Positions 9,179 through 18,371 of a DNA stretch of 64,000 nucleotides are shown here, piece by piece. Numbering within the stretch: the stretch's first letter is position 1; each line of letters starts with the position of its first letter. The stretch comes from Bradyrhizobium sp. BR13661 (lineage in GTDB: Bacteria > Pseudomonadota > Alphaproteobacteria > Rhizobiales > Xanthobacteraceae): assembly GCF_029892425.1 (NCBI RefSeq), contig NZ_JARXWB010000001.1, forward strand, positions 496,001 to 560,000, in the 5' to 3' direction. A model generated the notes under the pieces. That model had not been told where the DNA came from. It was given only the letters and a program-made list of their open reading frames with translations, and searched no databases. The position numbers and the translations under genes were made by a program.

Positions 9179-9832
9179 TCAAGCCTTCGCCCCCAACCAC
9201 GCCAGGATCATCTCCACGATCTGGCTCCGGCTCTTCGCCAGCACCTTCGGCTCGCTCAGATCCCGATCGAACAGCGCACCAAACGTATGCCGGTTGGCGA
9301 CGCGGAAGAAGCAGTAGGAGGAGATGGCCAGATGCAGATCGATGGCGTCGACGTCGTCGCGGAAGACGCCCTCGCTGCGACCGCGCTTGAGGATGCCGTC
9401 GAGCGTCGCGATCACGCTGGCGTTGAGCTGGCGCAGCTGCAGGTTCTGCTTGAGGTGCTTGCCATGGTGGATGTTCTCGATTGAGACGAGGCGGATGAAG
9501 TTCGGGTTGCGCTCGTCGTGGTCGAAGGTCGCCTCGATCAGCCGGCGCAGGCCCTCGCGCGCATCGCAGCTTTCGATGTCGAGCTGGTCCTCCAGCGCGC
9601 GGATGCTGCGATAGGCCTCTTCCAGCACGGCAAGGTAGAGCTGCTCCTTGCCGCCGAAATAATAATAGATCATCCGCTTGGATGTGCGTGTCCGCGCCGC
9701 GATCGCATCGACGCGCGCGCCGGAATAACCCTCCGAGGCGAATTCGGCCATCGCCACTTCGAGGATGTCGCGCTTGGTGCGCTCGGGGTCGTTGGTGCGC
9801 TTCGATGGGGGTGGCATGCGCTTGAGCATCAC
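9179..9832 (-). CDS. TetR family transcriptional regulator
   Basis: This 217-residue regulator has a TetR N-terminal domain: RTKRDILEVAMAEF, then the recognition helix region RVDAIAARTRTSKRMIYYYF at about residues 41-60. The larger C-terminal domain binds an unknown ligand. It is read away from the MFS-esterase cluster starting at 10041, and a palindrome inside a well-formed promoter lies between them, so it probably represses the transporter and esterase genes. It lies tail to tail with the ABC operon and is less likely to control that. Confidence 0.9.
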   Translation of the reverse strand: MMLKRMPPPSKRTNDPERTKRDILEVAMAEFASEGYSGARVDAIAARTRTSKRMIYYYFGGKEQLYLAVLEEAYRSIRALEDQLDIESCDAREGLRRLIEATFDHDERNPNFIRLVSIENIHHGKHLKQNLQLRQLNASVIATLDGILKRGRSEGVFRDDVDAIDLHLAISSYCFFRVANRHTFGALFDRDLSEPKVLAKSRSQIVEMILAWLGAKA

Positions 9833-9912
9833 AGTTTCTCCCGCCCGTTTCTATGGATCACCTTGAAGGTGAAGGCAAATTTCGCCCAATCCGACGCTTC
9901 TCCGGCGCGGCC

Positions 9913-9941
9913 TTGCATAAACGTACTAGTTCGTACATTAT
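9913..9941 (+). promoter_or_regulatory. Promoter with embedded operator before the MFS-esterase cluster
   Basis: A sigma-70-like pair is visible: TTGCAT at 9913-9918, a 17-base spacer, CATTAT at 9936-9941. Inside the spacer lies the near-palindrome ACGTACTAGTTCGT (9921-9934), with one mismatched base pair around the central ACTAGT. A repressor bound here would cover the promoter. The divergent TetR protein is the natural candidate. Inference from pattern and position. Confidence 0.55.
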
Positions 9942-10040
9942 GGATCGAAACCAAGGTTGCGGCAACCAAAAGCAAAAGACGCGCACGGCCGGACGGGCAT
10001 GACGCGAACTGCGACCGCCATCACACGGGGAGGAATTCTG

Positions 10041-11378
10041 ATGAGCTTGACCTCAACTGCATCGCTGCACGCGCCATCCGGCGCGGACGTTGCGCAAGCC
10101 AAGCTGCCGAAGCGCGCCGCACTCGTCAGCTTCGTCGGCAGCATGCTCGAATACTACGACTTCTTCATCTACGGCACCGCGGCCGCGCTGATCTTTCCAA
10201 AAGTGTTCTTCGCCAATGTCGACCCGTCGACAGGGACGCTGCTTGCGCTGCTGTCGTTCGGCATCGGCTATATCGCGCGCCCCGTCGGCGCCGTGATCCT
10301 CGGCCATTTCGGCGACCGCATCGGTCGCAAGACGGTGCTGCTGTTTACGCTGGTGATCATGGGCGCCTCGACGCTCGCGATTGGCCTGCTTCCCGATGCG
10401 AAGACCATTGGCAATGCCGCACCTGTTATCCTGACGCTGCTGCGTTTGTTGCAAGGCCTGTCGGCGGCGGGCGAGCAGAGCGGGGCGAACTCGCTGACAC
10501 TCGAGCACTCCGCCAATTCGAACCGCGCCTTCTTCACGAGCTGGACCCTGAGCGGCACTCAGGCCGGCGCGATCCTGGCGACGCTGGTGTTCATCCCGGT
10601 GTCGAGCATGCCGGAAGATCAGCTGCTGAGCTGGGGCTGGCGCATTCCGTTCCTGCTCTCCGCGCTGGTGCTGCTGGTCGCCTATCTGGTGCGCCGGACC
10701 ATGCCGGAAACGCCCGTGTTCGAGGACATCAAGGACAAGGCGCAAGTGGCGCGCTTTCCCGTCGTGGCGCTGCTGCGCGACTATTGGCCGGACGTGCTGC
10801 GCGTCATCGTCTGCGCGCTGATCGCGACCGTCTCCACCCTGACCGCGGTGTTCGCCCTCGGCTATGCCACCAGCAAGTTCGGCGTCGCGCGCCCGACCAT
10901 GCTGTGGGCCGGCGTGCTCGGCAATGTCACCGCGCTGTTCGCGCAGCCGCTCTGGGCTCTGCTCGCCGACAGGATCGGCCGCAAGCCGGTGTTCATCGGC
11001 GGCGTGCTCGGCTGCGCCGTGCTGCTGTTTCCGTATTTCATGCTGGTGACGTCGGGCAGCACGACTGCGATCTTCGCCGCCGCGATCGGGCTCTACATGA
11101 TCTACTCCGCGCCGAACGCGATCTGGCCGTCGTTCTATGCGGAGATGTTCGAGGCGCGCGTGCGCTATTCCGGCACCGCGATCGGCACCCAGCTCGGCTT
11201 TCTCGCCGCGGGCTTCACGCCGCTGGTGAGCGCGAGCCTCGTCGGCGAGGGACCGAATGGCTGGATCCCGGTTGCGATCTTCGTCGCCGGTTGCTGTGTC
11301 GCCTCGGCCTTGGCCGCATCGACCGCGCGCGAAACCCACAAGGTCGACATCGCCGATCTCGGCAAGCGGCGCGCGTAA
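10041..11378 (+). CDS. MFS transporter, metabolite:H+ symporter type
   Basis: This is a 445-residue inner-membrane carrier of the metabolite:H+ symporter group. The hallmark SMLEYYDFFIYGTAAAL lies in the first helix near residue 35, GHFGDRIGRKTVL is the MFS loop 2-3 motif, and LLQGLSAAGEQSG is the helix 4 signature. About twelve hydrophobic segments follow. ATG 10041 is preceded by GGGGAGGAATTCTG, a strong ribosome site. It shares a cluster with two carboxylesterases, so it may import an ester or its acid. The divergent TetR gene is its likely regulator. Confidence 0.92.
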   Translation: MSLTSTASLHAPSGADVAQAKLPKRAALVSFVGSMLEYYDFFIYGTAAALIFPKVFFANVDPSTGTLLALLSFGIGYIARPVGAVILGHFGDRIGRKTVLLFTLVIMGASTLAIGLLPDAKTIGNAAPVILTLLRLLQGLSAAGEQSGANSLTLEHSANSNRAFFTSWTLSGTQAGAILATLVFIPVSSMPEDQLLSWGWRIPFLLSALVLLVAYLVRRTMPETPVFEDIKDKAQVARFPVVALLRDYWPDVLRVIVCALIATVSTLTAVFALGYATSKFGVARPTMLWAGVLGNVTALFAQPLWALLADRIGRKPVFIGGVLGCAVLLFPYFMLVTSGSTTAIFAAAIGLYMIYSAPNAIWPSFYAEMFEARVRYSGTAIGTQLGFLAAGFTPLVSASLVGEGPNGWIPVAIFVAGCCVASALAASTARETHKVDIADLGKRRA

Positions 11379-11395
11379 AGACAGGATTGGGATCG

Positions 11396-12892
11396 ATGCT
11401 GACCAACGCAGTTCAGACCACGCTCGGCCCGATCATGGGGGCCGAGCAGGGCGCCATCCGTGCCTTCAAGGGTGTGCCCTTCGCGACCGCGCGGCGCTTT
11501 GCCAAGGCAACACCGCCGCCGGCGTGGACCGAACCGCGCCGCTGCACGGACTACGGCGCTTACGCGCCGCAGCCCGGGCATCTCGATCAGGCGGAGGAGT
11601 CTTGTCTCAGCCTGAATATCTGGGCGCCGGTCGGGACGAAGGGCCCGCTGCCGGTGTTGTTCTTCATCCACGGTGGTGCCTTCGTCACCGGCGGCGGCGC
11701 CGACTATGACGGCGCGTTCCTTGCTACGCACGGCCCGGCCGTCATTGTCACGATCAATTACCGGCTCGGTCCGCTCGGCTTTCTGCAATTGCATGGCCAT
11801 GGATTGGCTGAAGCCAACAACCTCGCCATCTCGGATTCGCTCGCTGCGCTCGACTGGGTGCATGCGAATATCGCCAATTTCGGCGGCGATCCTGATCAGC
11901 TGACGCTGTCGGGCCAGTCGGCGGGCGCGTCCATGGTGATCGCGCTCGCGACCTTGCCGCAAGCCAAGGGCAAGTTCGCCCGTGCGCTGGCGCTAAGCGC
12001 ACCCGGCCGCAAGATCATGAGCGCCGCCCATGCCGATCACGTCGTGCGCCGGGTGCTGGCCGAACTTGAGCTCGAGCAAGACCCGCAGGCGATCGAATCC
12101 CTGCCGTTGCCAAAGCTATTCGCGGCCGTCGAACGCGTCGGCCGTAGGATCGCGGACGAGACGGATTCAGGCACCGTGTTCGGCCCGGTGCTCGACGGCA
12201 CCGTGATCGCGCGCGAGCCGCGCGATGTCTTCGCCGACGGGGCCTTGCGCCACATCCCGCTCTGGCTCGGCTCCTGTCGCGACGAAATGGTGATGTTCCT
12301 GAAGAGCAATCCGCCGGCCGCGATGATCCGCACCACCGAGCGCAATGTTCGTGTTGCGCTCAGTGACGCCGGCTGGGAGCGTCTGCTGGCCTGCTATCGC
12401 GGCTCGGCGCGCCCCGACGAGGATCCCTACGAGGCGCTGCTGTCGGATGCGTTCTGGCATCGCCCGATGGCCGATCTCGCGCGGCTCCATTCGGCTGCGG
12501 GCGGCGCGGTGTGGCTGAGCCGGTTCGATCATCGCCCGGCGCTGGAGCCGTTCCTCTCGCAAGGTCCGACCCACGGCGCCGACAATGCCTGCCTCTGGGC
12601 GCATCTGCCCGACTTCATCGATCGGCCGATCCTGAAACGCAAGGGCGGCCCGATGACGCCTGCTGACATCGACGTCGCGGCCCGGTTTCAGACCAGCCTG
12701 TTGCGCTTCGTGACATCAGGCCAGCCCGACGTCGCGGAAGCCTGGCCGCGGTTCGAGCCTGCTAACGAGCCGCTCGCAATCTTCGGTCAGCCGTTTCATA
12801 TCGTGCCGCAGAACGAAGGCGCGCGCTTCCGCCTGTGGGCGGAATTGAGCACTGGCGCCAACGATAAAAAGAACATCAGGGAGGCCGTATGA
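11396..12892 (+). CDS. Carboxylesterase/lipase family protein, cytoplasmic
   Basis: This is a 498-residue type-B carboxylesterase. The oxyanion hole is FFIHGGAFVTGG, the nucleophile Ser175 sits in SGQSAGAS, and the family mark ESCLSLNIWAP is near residue 65. There is no signal peptide, unlike the next gene. The reading frame is open upstream for far longer but that part is the out-of-frame MFS gene; similarity starts at 11396, 17 bases after the MFS stop. It probably hydrolyses an ester brought in by the MFS carrier. Its stop overlaps the next start (ATGA). Confidence 0.9.
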   Translation: MLTNAVQTTLGPIMGAEQGAIRAFKGVPFATARRFAKATPPPAWTEPRRCTDYGAYAPQPGHLDQAEESCLSLNIWAPVGTKGPLPVLFFIHGGAFVTGGGADYDGAFLATHGPAVIVTINYRLGPLGFLQLHGHGLAEANNLAISDSLAALDWVHANIANFGGDPDQLTLSGQSAGASMVIALATLPQAKGKFARALALSAPGRKIMSAAHADHVVRRVLAELELEQDPQAIESLPLPKLFAAVERVGRRIADETDSGTVFGPVLDGTVIAREPRDVFADGALRHIPLWLGSCRDEMVMFLKSNPPAAMIRTTERNVRVALSDAGWERLLACYRGSARPDEDPYEALLSDAFWHRPMADLARLHSAAGGAVWLSRFDHRPALEPFLSQGPTHGADNACLWAHLPDFIDRPILKRKGGPMTPADIDVAARFQTSLLRFVTSGQPDVAEAWPRFEPANEPLAIFGQPFHIVPQNEGARFRLWAELSTGANDKKNIREAV

Positions 12893-14547
12893 GCATCTTG
12901 AACCGGAACGCGTCATGGTCCGCAATCTCGATCGCTTCGTTGCTCGCGATGCTTGCAGCTTCGCCGCTCTCGGCGCAGATCGTCGCGACGCCTGTTCCCG
13001 GAGACCCCGTCAGCATCGATAGCGGGGCCGTTTCCGGCAAGGTGCTGCCGTCGAATGTCAAAGCCTATTTCGGCATTCCCTTCGCAGCTCCGCCGCTCGG
13101 TGATCTCCGCTGGCGCGCGCCGCAGAAGGTCGAGGCGTGGAAGGGCGTGTATCACGCCGACCGGCTGGCGCCTGAGTGCATCCAGGTGCTGCGCCGGCAC
13201 AATCTCAATCATTATTTCGGCGAAGAGGCGACCAGCGAGAACTGCCTCTATCTGAACATCTGGGCGAGCGCGGATGCCAAGCCGGGTGCAAAACTGCCGG
13301 TCGTGGTCTGGATCTATGGCGGCGGCTTCACGCTCGGTTCCAGCGGCATGGCGATGTATGACGGCGAGAATGTAGCCAGAAAAGGCACGATCTTCGTCAG
13401 CTTCAACTACCGCGTCGGCATTCTCGGCAATCTCGCTCATCCCGAACTGACCGCGGAATCGCCGCACCACGCCTCCGGCAATTACGGCCTGATGGACCAG
13501 GTCGCGGCGCTGCAATGGGTCAAGCGCAACATCGCGCAGTTCGGCGGCGACCCCGACAACGTCACCATCACCGGGCAATCGGCCGGCGCGATGTCGGTGT
13601 CGGCGCTGGAGGCGAGTCCGCTGGCGAAGGGCCTGTTCCATCGCGGCTTCGCGATGAGTCTCAGCATGTTCGACGCCAGATTCAAATTCCCGGCGCTGCC
13701 GGCGGCCGAAAAGACCGGCCTCGAGGTGCAGTCCGCGCTCGGCGCAGCGTCGCTGGCCGAGATGCGGCTGATCCAGGCCGACAAGATTCTGGCGGTCCAG
13801 AAGGACTGCCAGCTCGGCTGCGCCGGAACGATCTCGGTGTCGCCCGATATCGACGGCTATGTGCTGCCCGACACCGTTCCGAACATTTTTGCGGCCGGCA
13901 AGCAAAACGATGTCGCGACCGTCGCCGGTTTCACGCGCGATGAGAGCTCGAACGATCTCCGCACCGCCGGCACGCTGGAGGCCTACGTCGCGGCCGCGAA
14001 GAAGCTCTACGGCGACCAGGCCGACCGCTTTCTCGCGCTCTATCCCGCCAGGACCGATGACGAGGCAAAAGCCATGGGCCTGCTCGCTGCGCGCGAGGGC
14101 CTGGTCGAGATCGGCACGCGCAACTGGGCCGAAGCGCAGGCGAAGACCGGCAAGGCGCCGTTCTACATGTACATGTTCTCGCGCGTGCATCCTTTCACGC
14201 CCGGTGTCGAATTCTTCGACAGCCCGCAGAAGATCGGCGCCTATCACACCTCGGATGTGCCCTACTGGTTCGGAACGCAGGATGCTTTCAACAAATTTCG
14301 CACCACACGCAACTGGACCGAGTTCGACCGCGCGCTGTCCGAGCGCATGATGGACACGCTCGTCGCCTTCGCGCGGTCCGGCAATCCGGCCACGCCGGCA
14401 ACGCCGTGGCCGCAATGGAAGCCGGACGCGCAAACCTATGTCGAGTTCGGCGACGACACTGGGCTGCGCGAGGAGAACCGGGTGCGGCTCGAATTCCACA
14501 CGCCCGCCAACGTCACGCCGTCGACACCGCGGATATCGCGCGACTAG
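12889..14547 (+). CDS. Carboxylesterase family protein, exported
   Basis: This is a second type-B carboxylesterase, 552 residues, translationally coupled to the first by a four-base overlap. It has a Sec signal (MSILNRNASWSAISIASLLAML, cleavage likely after LSAQ). The oxyanion loop is WIYGGGFTLGSSG, the nucleophile is Ser231 in GQSAGAMS, and YHTSDVPYWFG carries the likely catalytic histidine region. Two cysteine pairs (ECIQ...NCLY and DCQLGC) fit disulfides of an exported enzyme. One intracellular and one periplasmic esterase in the same operon suggest hydrolysis of related esters on both sides of the membrane. Confidence 0.9.
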   Translation: MSILNRNASWSAISIASLLAMLAASPLSAQIVATPVPGDPVSIDSGAVSGKVLPSNVKAYFGIPFAAPPLGDLRWRAPQKVEAWKGVYHADRLAPECIQVLRRHNLNHYFGEEATSENCLYLNIWASADAKPGAKLPVVVWIYGGGFTLGSSGMAMYDGENVARKGTIFVSFNYRVGILGNLAHPELTAESPHHASGNYGLMDQVAALQWVKRNIAQFGGDPDNVTITGQSAGAMSVSALEASPLAKGLFHRGFAMSLSMFDARFKFPALPAAEKTGLEVQSALGAASLAEMRLIQADKILAVQKDCQLGCAGTISVSPDIDGYVLPDTVPNIFAAGKQNDVATVAGFTRDESSNDLRTAGTLEAYVAAAKKLYGDQADRFLALYPARTDDEAKAMGLLAAREGLVEIGTRNWAEAQAKTGKAPFYMYMFSRVHPFTPGVEFFDSPQKIGAYHTSDVPYWFGTQDAFNKFRTTRNWTEFDRALSERMMDTLVAFARSGNPATPATPWPQWKPDAQTYVEFGDDTGLREENRVRLEFHTPANVTPSTPRISRD

Positions 14548-14646
14548 CGCGAAGTCGGCACCTGTAATCTGTTTCACAGGCGGATGCGCCGATCTGCGCT
14601 AGATGAGGTCAGGCCCCGCGTCGCGCGGCCGGCTTCGGAGCTGGCG

Positions 14647-14805
14647 ATGATTGCTGCACTGGCAAAAGCAATATCCCGTGCGACGGGAACCAATGTCGAC
14701 ATCGAAACGCTGAAGATCCTCGTGATCTTCTCGGGCGCGGGCCTCTTGGTCTCGCTCGTCGCCGCGATGATCTACGGACAGGCTCTCAACGCCGCTCTAT
14801 TCTGA
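14647..14805 (+). CDS. Small single-span membrane protein
   Basis: This is a 52-residue protein from ATG 14647, which has GGAG six bases upstream; a longer start at 14584 has no ribosome site. Residues 22-45 (LKILVIFSGAGLLVSLVAAM) form one membrane helix after a short amphipathic N-terminus. I do not recognise the family and assign no function. It converges on the MFS gene ending at 14821. Confidence 0.5.
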   Translation: MIAALAKAISRATGTNVDIETLKILVIFSGAGLLVSLVAAMIYGQALNAALF

Positions 14806-14820
14806 GCGCGTCGCAATCCC

Positions 14821-16137
14821 TCAGGCCACCGGTTCCTTGGAGCGGCTTCGCTCACGCGGCGCCAGCGGCGGTGCGGGCTTCAGCGGCGCGTCCTCTCGTG
14901 GCGCAGCGTCACCGCCTGAGCCGTGTTCAACCGGTGCAGGACCGGTGTCGCGCCAGGCGACGAACCAGATCAGGATGCCCAGAACCGCGAGCGCCGCGCC
15001 GACAGGGCCGGTGGAGGTCCAGCCGAACCCCTGACGAATGGCAAGACCGCCGAGGAACGGGCCGAGCGCGTTGGCGGTGTTGAACGCCGAATGGTTGAGC
15101 GCGGCGGCAAGCGCCTGCGCGTCTCCGGCGACGTCCATCAACCGCGTTTGCAGGACGGCTCCGAGCGCGACGCTGGCGCCGATCGCGAAAATGTCGATCG
15201 CGAGCAGCCAGGGATTGCCGGCGGCAAGCGGAAATGCCAGCAGGGCCACGAGGGCAAATACCAGGATGCCGCCCGCCGTCGGCATCAGCGCGCGGTCGGC
15301 GAACCGCGGCACGAACAGATTGCCGAGCGTGGCGCCGATGCCGAAGATCGCCAGGAAGAACGGAATGGCCCCAGTGCTGACCTTGGTGACCTCGATCAAG
15401 GTCGTCGCCAGATAAGTGTAGACGGCGAACATGCCGCCGAAGCCGATGGCGCCGATTGCAAGCGTATTCCAGACGCGGCGGCTTTTGAGCGCGCCGAGCT
15501 CGCGCAGCGGATCCGACCGCCCGGCCTGGTCGCGCGGCGCGAACAGCGCGCACAGCAGCATCGTGAGCAAGGCCAGCACCGACACGAGGCCAAAGCTCGC
15601 GCGCCATCCGACTGCCTGGCCGATCAGATTGGCCAGGGGCACGCCGATGATGGTGGCGACGGTCAGGCCCAGCATTACCTGGCCAACCGCCTGCGAGCGA
15701 CGATGTTGCGGAACGAGCGAGGCGGCCACCAGCGCGGCGATGCCGAAATAGGCGCCGTGCGGCAAGCCCGACAGGAAGCGGGCCGCGATCATCGAACCAA
15801 AGCCAGGTGCCAGTGCGGTGAGGGCGTTGCCGAGTGCGAACACGGCCATCAGCGCCAAGAGCTGCGTGCGCCGCGCGAACTTCGCGCCGAGCACCGCAAT
15901 CAGCGGCGCGCCCAGCACCACGCCGAGCGCGTAGGCGCTGATGGCGTGTCCGGCGGTCGGCTCGTCGATATGAAGGTCGGCCGCGAAGAACGGCAGCAGG
16001 CTCATCGATGCGAATTCGGTGGTCCCGATCGCAAAACCGCCCATCGCGAGCGAGAACAGGACGATGGCGAGATGAGGGGGCGCTGAATGGGATTTCGGTT
16101 TCGCGCTTGGCGAGGTCGCGGGAGGCGAGGTCGTCAT
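14821..16137 (-). CDS. MFS transporter, arabinose efflux (AraJ/YdhP) type
   Basis: This is a 438-residue drug:H+ antiporter-1 type carrier. MGGFAIGTTEFASMSLLP in the first helix and the loop GAKFARRTQLL are typical of the AraJ/YdhP/PbuE group, which are mostly exporters. Twelve hydrophobic segments are visible. The start at 16137 is chosen because AGGACAC stands just before it; a longer frame to 16209 lacks this. The C-terminal 45 residues are charged and proline rich. Substrate unknown. Confidence 0.87.
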   Translation of the reverse strand: MTTSPPATSPSAKPKSHSAPPHLAIVLFSLAMGGFAIGTTEFASMSLLPFFAADLHIDEPTAGHAISAYALGVVLGAPLIAVLGAKFARRTQLLALMAVFALGNALTALAPGFGSMIAARFLSGLPHGAYFGIAALVAASLVPQHRRSQAVGQVMLGLTVATIIGVPLANLIGQAVGWRASFGLVSVLALLTMLLCALFAPRDQAGRSDPLRELGALKSRRVWNTLAIGAIGFGGMFAVYTYLATTLIEVTKVSTGAIPFFLAIFGIGATLGNLFVPRFADRALMPTAGGILVFALVALLAFPLAAGNPWLLAIDIFAIGASVALGAVLQTRLMDVAGDAQALAAALNHSAFNTANALGPFLGGLAIRQGFGWTSTGPVGAALAVLGILIWFVAWRDTGPAPVEHGSGGDAAPREDAPLKPAPPLAPRERSRSKEPVA

Positions 16138-16383
16138 GTGTCCTGCATGGGTGACGGCAACGGGAATAAGCCCAGCGAACGTCGCCACCCCCAGCAGTCT
16201 TTGTCTCACCTACTTAAACGCGCATGTGTCAGCGTCAACAGCGGAAGCGCCACGTAACGCGACTGCATATCAGCGTCCCGGTTTGCTCGGGGCATCCCGC
16301 GTCAATATGTCCAGTGAGATCGCCTCAAGAACGCCTCAGCCGCCGACTGTACGGCTGCAGGCGTCGCCGACATGCGCGATCGA

Positions 16384-17220
16384 TCAGAACTGCACTTCGC
16401 CCGGAATGTCGTCGGCGCTGAGGCCGACGGTTTGATAGGCCTTCAGCAGCCATTCGCGGGTTTGGCCGAGCGAACGGTTGTAGTCGGCCCAGGCGCTGAG
16501 GAAATCCTTGGTGCGGCGATCGGCTTCGGCGCGGATGCCGAGATTGGTCGGCAGTGTCAGGATCGGCCGCGGGATCGCAAGCTCGCCGAGCGTCGGATTC
16601 TTCTTCAGCGTGAAGATCGAGAGCACCGCCAGCGAGATGTTGCAGTCGGCGCGCCCGGTCGATACCGCGAGGATCGCCTCGTCGCGGGTCTTGAAGCCGA
16701 GGATATCAGCCTTCGGGCAGTAGCGACGCGCGATGGTCTCGTGCGTCGAGCCGATGTCGACGGCGATCTTGACCTCGGGCTTGTTCAACTCGGACCAGGT
16801 CTGCGGCTTGGCAAAGCCCTTCTTGGTGATGACCGTGAAGGAGTGCACCAGGATCGGGGTCGAGAAATCGATGACGAGCGAACGCTCCGGCGTCGGGTTC
16901 ACGGCGAAGGCGAGGTCGACCTTGTCGGCCTGCAGATCGAGGATCTGGTTGCCCCAGGTCGATTCCAGCATCTCGACCTTGGCGCCTAACTTGCCAGCGA
17001 TGTCATTCGCCATGTCGATGCAGGCGCCCGACCATTGATTGGTGGAGAGGTCCTTGTGGAAATAGGGATCCTGGCCGGCGATGACAGCGATGCGCAGCAC
17101 GCCGCTCTTCTTGATGCGCTCGAGCGTGGAAGTCGGCGCGGTGTCGGCCTTGACTGATGTGGTCGCGGCCATTGCGGCGCCCGCCAGCGCGACGGTGGTG
17201 AGTGCGTCCCTGCGGTTCAT
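16384..17220 (-). CDS. Amino-acid-type ABC substrate-binding protein, orphan
   Basis: This is a periplasmic binding protein of family 3 (polar amino acid type), 278 residues from ATG 17220, where AGGAG precedes the start. MNRRDALTTVALAGAAMAA is a signal with a twin arginine near the start. The mature part (KKSGVLRIAVIAGQDPYFH, GACIDMANDIAGKLG, KVDLAFAVNPTPERSLVIDFS) is standard for the family. No permease or ATPase is near, so it must borrow them or act otherwise. It is divergent from the amino-acid catabolism genes at 17438, with an inverted repeat between. Confidence 0.9.
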   Translation of the reverse strand: MNRRDALTTVALAGAAMAATTSVKADTAPTSTLERIKKSGVLRIAVIAGQDPYFHKDLSTNQWSGACIDMANDIAGKLGAKVEMLESTWGNQILDLQADKVDLAFAVNPTPERSLVIDFSTPILVHSFTVITKKGFAKPQTWSELNKPEVKIAVDIGSTHETIARRYCPKADILGFKTRDEAILAVSTGRADCNISLAVLSIFTLKKNPTLGELAIPRPILTLPTNLGIRAEADRRTKDFLSAWADYNRSLGQTREWLLKAYQTVGLSADDIPGEVQF

Positions 17221-17291
17221 GGGCAAGTGCTCCTGGGGAATGGGGATCATCAACTCCGGCGGGTGGACTATTTCTGTATTCAGGTCATAAT

Positions 17292-17306
17292 GCAATATGG
17301 TATTGC
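17292..17306. promoter_or_regulatory. Inverted repeat between divergent genes
   Basis: GCAATA-TGG-TATTGC is a perfect 6-base-arm inverted repeat in the 217-base gap between the binding-protein gene and the dehydrogenase gene. It has the size of an operator for a dimeric regulator; the GntR protein at 22605 is the nearest candidate. Confidence 0.35.
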
Positions 17307-17437
17307 GCCTTTGCCGGGGATTTGTGCGATGAGGCAGGTTAGAGCCTAATCCGTTGGCAAAGCGAGAGAAAACTCCGTGAAGCCGTGCCTATATCGGGCC
17401 GGCCGGAGGGCTACCGGGATTGAGAGGAGATAAGTCT

Positions 17438-18355
17438 GTGCGTGCTGTTTTCGTCGATGCCAACGACACCCTGGCCGCGGTCACCGAGAAGCTGCTGGCC
17501 GCACAGAATCTACCCGTCAGCATCGTCAGAAATCCCGCGATCAAGCCCGACGATCTCCCCGGCCTGCTCGGCGATGCCGAGATCATGATCGTCGACCACA
17601 CCGCGGTGCCGACGCCGATCGCAGGGACCTGCAAGGCGCTGAAGCATGTCGTCTTCCTCGGCACCGGCGCGCGCAGCTACATGAATCCCGATGAGCTCGC
17701 CGAGCGCGGCATCTCGGTTCACACCATCAAGGGTTACGGCGACACGGCCGTCGCCGAATGCGCGATCGCGCTGATGTGGGCGTCGGCTAAAGGCTTCGGC
17801 GAGATGGACCGCGGCATGCGCGAGGGCAACTGGCTGCGTCGCGACGCCGTGCAGCTCACCGGCAAGACGCTCGGCTTGATCGGCTTCGGCGGCATTGCGG
17901 CGGAGGCCGCGCGCATGGCGGCAGGTTGCGGCATGAAGGTGATCGCCTGGAACAGGACGCCGAAGACGCATCCAGGCGTGGAGTTCGTCTCGCTGGAGAA
18001 GCTGCTGGCCGAGAGCCACGTCGTCTCGCTGCATCTCTTGCTCAACGACGAGACCAAGGGATTCCTGTCGCGCGAGCGTATCGCGCAGATGCGCAAGGGC
18101 AGCATCCTGATCAACACGGCACGCGGCGCTGTCGTCGACGAAGACGCGATGCTGGAGGCGCTCCGCTCAGGCCACATCGCCCATGCCGGCCTCGACGTCT
18201 TCACCGTCGAGCCGCTGCCGGCTGGCCATGCTCTCACAAAACTGCCGAACGTGACGCTGTCGGCGCATTCGGCATTCCGCACGCCGGAGGCGAGCGACAA
18301 TCTCATCGGCGCGGCCCTCGACCACTGCCGCCGCATCATCGCGACTGGCAAGTAA
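17438..18355 (+). CDS. D-isomer-specific 2-hydroxyacid dehydrogenase family protein
   Basis: This is a 305-residue NAD-dependent dehydrogenase. The nucleotide motif is LGLIGFGGIA near residue 145, the substrate arginine is in NTARGAVVDE, the glutamate in GLDVFTVEP, and the catalytic histidine in LSAHSA. The complete set implies an active enzyme interconverting a 2-oxoacid and a D-2-hydroxyacid. GTG 17438 is chosen as start because GAGAGGAG stands about nine bases before it. Downstream, after 16 bases, is RidA, so 2-oxoacids released by amine oxidation may be its substrate. Confidence 0.88.
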   Translation: MRAVFVDANDTLAAVTEKLLAAQNLPVSIVRNPAIKPDDLPGLLGDAEIMIVDHTAVPTPIAGTCKALKHVVFLGTGARSYMNPDELAERGISVHTIKGYGDTAVAECAIALMWASAKGFGEMDRGMREGNWLRRDAVQLTGKTLGLIGFGGIAAEAARMAAGCGMKVIAWNRTPKTHPGVEFVSLEKLLAESHVVSLHLLLNDETKGFLSRERIAQMRKGSILINTARGAVVDEDAMLEALRSGHIAHAGLDVFTVEPLPAGHALTKLPNVTLSAHSAFRTPEASDNLIGAALDHCRRIIATGK

Positions 18356-18371
18356 AGAACAAGGACATCCC

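Noticed and set aside
9518..11395. A giant fusion frame reading into the first carboxylesterase
   Set aside because: The upstream part is out of frame with the TetR and MFS genes, and esterase similarity begins at 11396.
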